A DNA stretch of 34,279 nt from assembly GCA_013044245.1 (NCBI GenBank), contig JABEVK010000082.1, forward strand, positions 1 to 34,279, in the 5' to 3' direction. Every line of letters starts with the position of its first letter. Within the stretch, counting starts at the first letter, position 1. This DNA is from Spirochaetales bacterium (GTDB lineage: Bacteria > Spirochaetota > Spirochaetia > JABEVK01). The notes beneath the pieces were generated by a model. It had not been told where the DNA came from. It did not search any database and was given only the letters and a program-made list of their open reading frames with translations. Shown here in pieces: positions 31,492 to 34,279 of the stretch. The position numbers were made by a program, and so were the translations under genes.

Positions 31492-31743
31492 ATGCAAAAA
31501 GAAGAAGCCATGGCAAAGGTTCTTGAAATCATTGGACCTTTCTCAAAAAATCAAGAAGCCATCAAAGCCGCGGCACCCTCAACCCGCATCCTTGAGGACC
31601 TTGGCGTCAACTCGGCACGTTTGGTCGACATTATCTTAGCCTTTGAAGATGAGTTCTCGATTGAAGTCGATGACGCCGCCGCTGACAAGATTCGTACCCT
31701 GGGCGACGCTGTCGACATGATTGTTCAGAAGACCGGAAAATGA
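31492..31743 (+). CDS. Acyl carrier protein with variant attachment motif
   Basis: An 83-residue acidic four-helix carrier. The phosphopantetheine serine is Ser41 in 'LEDLGVNSARLVDIILAFED'; the canonical DSL is NSA here. The following helix ('LVDIILAFEDEFSIEVDDAAADKI') is the usual partner-recognition helix. 'ggagggg' precedes the ATG. Located between KAS II and acyltransferase and in the same unit as a phosphopantetheinyl transferase, it is probably a dedicated carrier for this pathway rather than the housekeeping AcpP. Confidence 0.88.
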   Translation: MQKEEAMAKVLEIIGPFSKNQEAIKAAAPSTRILEDLGVNSARLVDIILAFEDEFSIEVDDAAADKIRTLGDAVDMIVQKTGK

Positions 31744-32546
31744 TCATGGGGGATCCTAGGGAGCCTATCAAAGAGGTTAAGCTTTCAAGCTGGGAGAAGT
31801 TTTCTATCAAACTTCAAGACGCTTTAGCCCAAGCGCTTATCCCGCTTACCTTTTTGTTAATTCTTCTTTGGCTTCGACTCGTTCGCGGCTATAGGATCCC
31901 CCGTCTTGCCCAGTTTCGCAAAGCTCTTCGTCAAACTCTATCACCTCTCACCGGGCCTCTTTTAATTTGCCCTAATCATCTTACGATGATCGATTCCCTT
32001 ATTCTTATTTGGGCTATGCACGCTCCTTGGAAGGCCTTTCTTAATTCGCGAGCGTTTCCTTGGAACACTCCCGAACGACGTAACTTTTATAAAAACTTTC
32101 TTTCCAAGCTTCTTTGTTATGTTGGCAAGTGCATCCCCGTGGTTCGCCAAGGTTCTCAGGAAGAAACCAAGAAGTTTCTTCATAAGGTCAGTTATATTTT
32201 TAGACGTGGCCAAAGTCTGATGATTTTTCCTGAGGGTACTCGTAGTCGAACTGGTAAAGTCGATACAGAGAACTTTACCTATGGTGTGGGCCGACTAGTA
32301 GATGAAACTCAAAGGACCTCTCAAGGCCCTCATGTCCTTTGCGTGTACATGAGAGGTATGAGTCAAGTCGCTCATAGTTTTTTTCCTCAAAAGAAAGAGA
32401 AGTTTTTTCTTGACTTTCAACTGGTCGACCCTGGTACCAACTTGTCGGGTTTAAGAGCCGCACGCGATATTTCAACACGAATTATCAAAACGCTTTCTGA
32501 GCTTGAGGCTAAGTATTTTTCCCGTCAAAACGCTTGTTGGGAATGA
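31740..32546 (+). CDS. PlsC-like 1-acyl-glycerol-3-phosphate acyltransferase
   Basis: A 268-residue membrane-associated acyltransferase. One N-terminal hydrophobic helix (about 30-47, 'ALIPLTFLLILLWLRLV'), then motif I 'NHLTMID' (His80-x4-Asp85), and motif III 'FPEGTRSR' (163-170). These are the PlsC/LPLAT family catalytic elements, moving an acyl group from ACP or CoA to a lysophospholipid-type acceptor. In this operon it most likely unloads chains from the neighbouring carrier into a lipid. Its ATG overlaps the carrier gene's stop by 4 bp; ATG 31746 is an alternative. Confidence 0.87.
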   Translation: MIMGDPREPIKEVKLSSWEKFSIKLQDALAQALIPLTFLLILLWLRLVRGYRIPRLAQFRKALRQTLSPLTGPLLICPNHLTMIDSLILIWAMHAPWKAFLNSRAFPWNTPERRNFYKNFLSKLLCYVGKCIPVVRQGSQEETKKFLHKVSYIFRRGQSLMIFPEGTRSRTGKVDTENFTYGVGRLVDETQRTSQGPHVLCVYMRGMSQVAHSFFPQKKEKFFLDFQLVDPGTNLSGLRAARDISTRIIKTLSELEAKYFSRQNACWE

Positions 32547-33120
32547 CCTTGTTGACCTTGAACTTCCACAGGCTCAAGCGAAGTTTCGGGATAAACGCTA
32601 TGTTGAGCGTGTTTTAACTAGTTCAGAAATTCAAACACTTGCTCAGGCCCAAAAACCTCATCAGATGCTTTGTACTTTTTGGGCCGCCAAAGAGTCCTGC
32701 TTTAAAGTTCTTCAAAAACTTGACCCCAACACCGTATTCTCGCCCCGCCTTTTAGAGGTTCAAGGGTCGCCCGAGAGTTCTTCTTCGTCGGTGCTCCATT
32801 TTCAGGACAGACAGTTATTTGTTTCCTGGACTTGGGGTGAAGGCTGGGTTCATTGTTTAGCAACGATGAGTTTATCGTATTCCCCCCTGTTTCGCGTTGA
32901 GACCTTTGATTCTCACCAATTTTCAGAATCTGAGGCTGTAAGAAACCTGGGAAAAAAACTTTTTCAAGAGCTAGGGTGGACTGAGGTACAATTTCGCCGA
33001 GTTATTCGGCAAGACTCACGGCCTCTTTGGCCTCAAGCTTACCTGGGGTCAAACCTGATCCCCGTCGATGTTAGTTTTTCGCACGACGGCAGATTTGTGG
33101 CATCAGCTTTAGCCTGGTAA
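32503..33120 (+). CDS. 4'-phosphopantetheinyl transferase
   Basis: A 205-residue enzyme that moves phosphopantetheine from CoA to a carrier-protein serine. Diagnostic 'VGNDLVDLELP' (12-22) and 'FWAAKESCFKVLQK' (about 59-72), with the Mg-binding Asp and Glu in place; a C-terminal repeat half ('VDVSFSHDGRFVASALAW') carries the SHD motif of the family. Length lies between AcpS (about 120) and Sfp (about 230). The TTG at 32503 overlaps the acyltransferase gene by 44 bp and places 12 residues before GND, usual for the family. Last gene of the operon; it should activate the operon's carrier protein. Confidence 0.87.
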   Translation: MRLSIFPVKTLVGNDLVDLELPQAQAKFRDKRYVERVLTSSEIQTLAQAQKPHQMLCTFWAAKESCFKVLQKLDPNTVFSPRLLEVQGSPESSSSSVLHFQDRQLFVSWTWGEGWVHCLATMSLSYSPLFRVETFDSHQFSESEAVRNLGKKLFQELGWTEVQFRRVIRQDSRPLWPQAYLGSNLIPVDVSFSHDGRFVASALAW

Positions 33121-33176
33121 ACAGACAAAGGACAGGCGTGGACCCTTTACCGCAAGGAGTTCACTATATTCCCAAT

Positions 33177-33205
33177 TTGACAGACTTTTTCTTTTGTCTT
33201 ACAAT
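33177..33205 (+). promoter_or_regulatory. Near-consensus sigma-70 promoter
   Basis: -35 ttgaca (perfect, 33177-33182), 17-bp spacer, -10 tacaat (33200-33205, 5 of 6). It lies 22 bp before the 34-codon ORF and is the best promoter match in the window. Confidence 0.75.
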
Positions 33206-33226
33206 TTTAAGTCAGGGGGGCTGATT

Positions 33227-33331
33227 ATGGGCACGATTCGTTTGCTGGATGAGAGGGAAATCCAATCGGAGGAACCCTTGTCAAGTACATCTGATTTTCA
33301 CGGTAATGGCATAAAATGTATACAATTATAG
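33227..33331 (+). CDS. Small 34-residue ORF, possible leader gene
   Basis: Starts ATG 33227 after a G-rich 'agggggg' ribosome-like site, begins MGTIRLLDEREIQSEEPLSS and ends CIQL at TAG 33331. Hydrophilic, no membrane helix and no recognised motif. It sits directly under the consensus promoter and overlaps the next gene by 16 bp in another frame, so it could be a true small protein or a leader that couples translation. Unproven. Confidence 0.35.
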   Translation: MGTIRLLDEREIQSEEPLSSTSDFHGNGIKCIQL

Positions 33332-33621
33332 CTGCTGTAACTTCCTTGATTATTGCGGCAATCATAGGCGGTGTTGTCGGTAGTGTCGATGAAGGTTTAG
33401 GATGGTTGTTTTTTTGGGGATTTTTTATATTTCTCTTTATCGTCGGTAGAGTCTCTTTGATTTTTTTTAGCTTTTTTGACGGCGGTGATACTTACATAAA
33501 CCACGAAAATAATAACTATGGGCCAACAAATGTAGACCAATCACAACAATACTTCGACAATCGAAGTGTTCACTTTCATAGCGAAGACGGTGAAAGCCGA
33601 AATAAGATTGATAGGCCCTAA
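33316..33621 (+). CDS. Two-span membrane protein of unknown function
   Basis: A 101-residue protein: helix 1 at residues 2-24, helix 2 at about 29-54 (very Phe-rich, 'FFWGFFIFLFIVGRV'), then a polar tail with many Asn, His and Asp ('HENNNYGPTNVDQSQQYF'). Local base composition is richer in A+T than the fatty-acid operon, suggesting an acquired gene. The ribosome site before ATG 33316 is weak; coupling to the overlapping 34-codon ORF could compensate. No family recognised. Confidence 0.55.
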   Translation: MYTIIAAVTSLIIAAIIGGVVGSVDEGLGWLFFWGFFIFLFIVGRVSLIFFSFFDGGDTYINHENNNYGPTNVDQSQQYFDNRSVHFHSEDGESRNKIDRP

Positions 33622-33659
33622 AAAAATGGCACGAATGCCTCAAAACTTGCTATCACTCT

Positions 33660-34031
33660 TTAAAAGGCATGGGCGTCCAGAGTCGAAGGTTTTCCCCCTG
33701 TTATCAATACAAAAACATGATTTGGGACAGAGGCAAGCCATTCTCCATCGCGACTGATTTTTCCCATCCGCATCATAATTTTACGAGGCCCTGGGCTATT
33801 GACGGCATAGACCTTGCCGCCATGAATACGAAGCCACGTCACACCGGCTGGGCCTGGTTCATATAAATCACGATTTTGATTCAGGGGATAAACATAAGTT
33901 CCGTGAGTAGTTTTTATCTCGACACTCGGTTGCCCATTCCAGGGCGATGTTGAAACAACGGGTATAGCCGATAATGCAGTTATTCCTAGAGAAATAGCCA
34001 ACATCACAAAGTCAAAGACCCGGAGCTTCAC
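33660..34031 (-). CDS. NusG domain II-containing exported protein
   Basis: A 123-residue protein with one N-terminal helix (about 6-24, 'FVMLAISLGITALSAI') that acts as a signal or anchor, then a beta-rich domain resembling NusG domain II: 'VEIKTTHGTYVYPLNQNRDL', 'WLRIHGGKVYAVNSPGPRKIMMRMG', 'VPNHVFVLITGG' (read here in parts). Such proteins are common in spirochaetes and Firmicutes; function unknown. The start is GTG 34031 with 'aaaggtgtg' upstream. The IS-like end lies about 80 bp ahead of it and could affect its promoter. Confidence 0.8.
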   Translation of the reverse strand: MKLRVFDFVMLAISLGITALSAIPVVSTSPWNGQPSVEIKTTHGTYVYPLNQNRDLYEPGPAGVTWLRIHGGKVYAVNSPGPRKIMMRMGKISRDGEWLASVPNHVFVLITGGKPSTLDAHAF

Positions 34032-34113
34032 TTACACACCTTTAACGATGCCAAAATAGGTCGTCTTTCCCCATAAAGATTCGTTTTTTGGTGCTTGGTG
34101 TCAATAGTATCTC

Positions 34114-34279
34114 TGACCTGGCCCCCTGTTTCCTTTCTCTGTCAACATAGATTTCGCAGGGGAAGAAGCAACACGCAATGTAGTTTAGCCTTTCGGAACG
34201 GCGTTCTAAGGAAGGTCTTGCCACCGGAGAACCGGAGCGTGTACCAAGTGGCAAAAGAGGCTGGGGTAAGTCCGATCAC
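34114..34279 (+). mobile_element. Left end of an IS3-family-like insertion sequence (runs off the window)
   Basis: tgacctggccccctgtttcc at 34114-34133 looks like an IS3-family terminal repeat; the IS2 end, as I recall it, has a similar 'actggccccctga' core. A transposase HTH frame follows. The right end, second ORF and target duplication lie outside the window. The boundary is inferred from resemblance. Confidence 0.5.
34182..34279 (+). CDS. Transposase N-terminal HTH fragment (OrfA-like), start unclear
   Basis: The frame reads SLAFRNGVLRKVLPPENRSV, then YQVAKEAGVSPI to the window edge. This is the helix-turn-helix start of an IS3-type OrfA that binds the element's ends; 'LPPEN' plus '(V)AKEAGVS' is characteristic. 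No ATG, GTG or TTG in frame lies at the expected place. The ATG at 34178, preceded by 'aggggaag', is one base out of frame and meets TAG at once, so the copy is either frameshifted or uses an unusual start. The gene continues beyond the window. Confidence 0.6.

Noticed and set aside
33135-33160. aaagg...ccttt inverted repeat as terminator of the fatty-acid operon
   Set aside because: Short, weak stem with a long loop and no T-run.
1-34279. CRISPR arrays, tRNA or rRNA genes
   Set aside because: No regularly spaced repeat array was seen beyond the 11-bp tandem repeats, and no cloverleaf or rRNA-like stretch was found in the intergenic gaps by eye.

Overview
The window comes from a diderm bacterium of about 50% GC. 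Outer-membrane parts (a TolC-like factor with an RND pump, an AmiC-type amidase with an AMIN domain, lipoproteins) occur with LL-diaminopimelate aminotransferase, a class III adenylate cyclase, a secreted NusG-domain-II protein, many phospho-signalling proteins and a mixed PHO-like/OmpR regulatory setup. Together these fit a spirochaete-like organism best. That placement is inference, because no rRNA or tRNA gene is present to test it. || Region 1 (1-6.2 kb), signalling and envelope: the tail of a multi-spanning membrane protein that resembles PelG; an HDOD regulator; a divergent PAS-PAS-GGDEF diguanylate cyclase whose N-terminal sensor is cut off by a frameshift and apparent deletion; and a histidine kinase/response regulator pair divergent from an undecaprenyl-diphosphatase (UppP). 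Four tandem 11-bp repeats, the spacing used by PhoB/OmpR-family regulators, lie between the regulator and uppP. || Region 2 (6.2-17.7 kb), housekeeping and small operons: an exported protein of unknown function; CrcB fluoride channel with a DUF190 partner; two aldolases in one operon; a 0.6-kb stretch with no convincing gene; a membrane adenylate cyclase; an amidase that lacks one expected zinc histidine, followed by a 40-aa membrane protein; a Ser/Thr-rich lipoprotein; an isochorismatase-like protein without the nucleophilic Cys; a small exported protein; a CBS plus PP2C/SpoIIE phosphatase; DapL; and zinc-independent ribosomal protein L31 with a clear promoter and terminator. || Region 3 (17.7-26.1 kb), efflux: a second two-component system divergent from a three-gene RND efflux operon (outer-membrane factor, lipoprotein adaptor, HAE1-type pump). 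The genes are coupled by 4-bp overlaps, so the two-component system probably controls the pump. || Region 4 (26.2-33.1 kb), the most striking block: a tightly packed nine-gene type II fatty-acid synthesis operon (FabL-like enoyl reductase, KAS III, FabA-type dehydratase, FabG, FabZ, KAS II, a divergent acyl carrier protein, a PlsC-type acyltransferase and a phosphopantetheinyl transferase). It carries its own carrier protein, the enzyme that activates it and an acyltransferase to unload it, but not FabD or acetyl-CoA carboxylase. || Region 5 (33.1-34.3 kb), accessory: a near-consensus promoter in front of a 34-aa ORF overlapping a 101-aa membrane protein, a NusG-domain-II protein, and the left end of an IS3-family-like insertion sequence whose transposase runs off the window.
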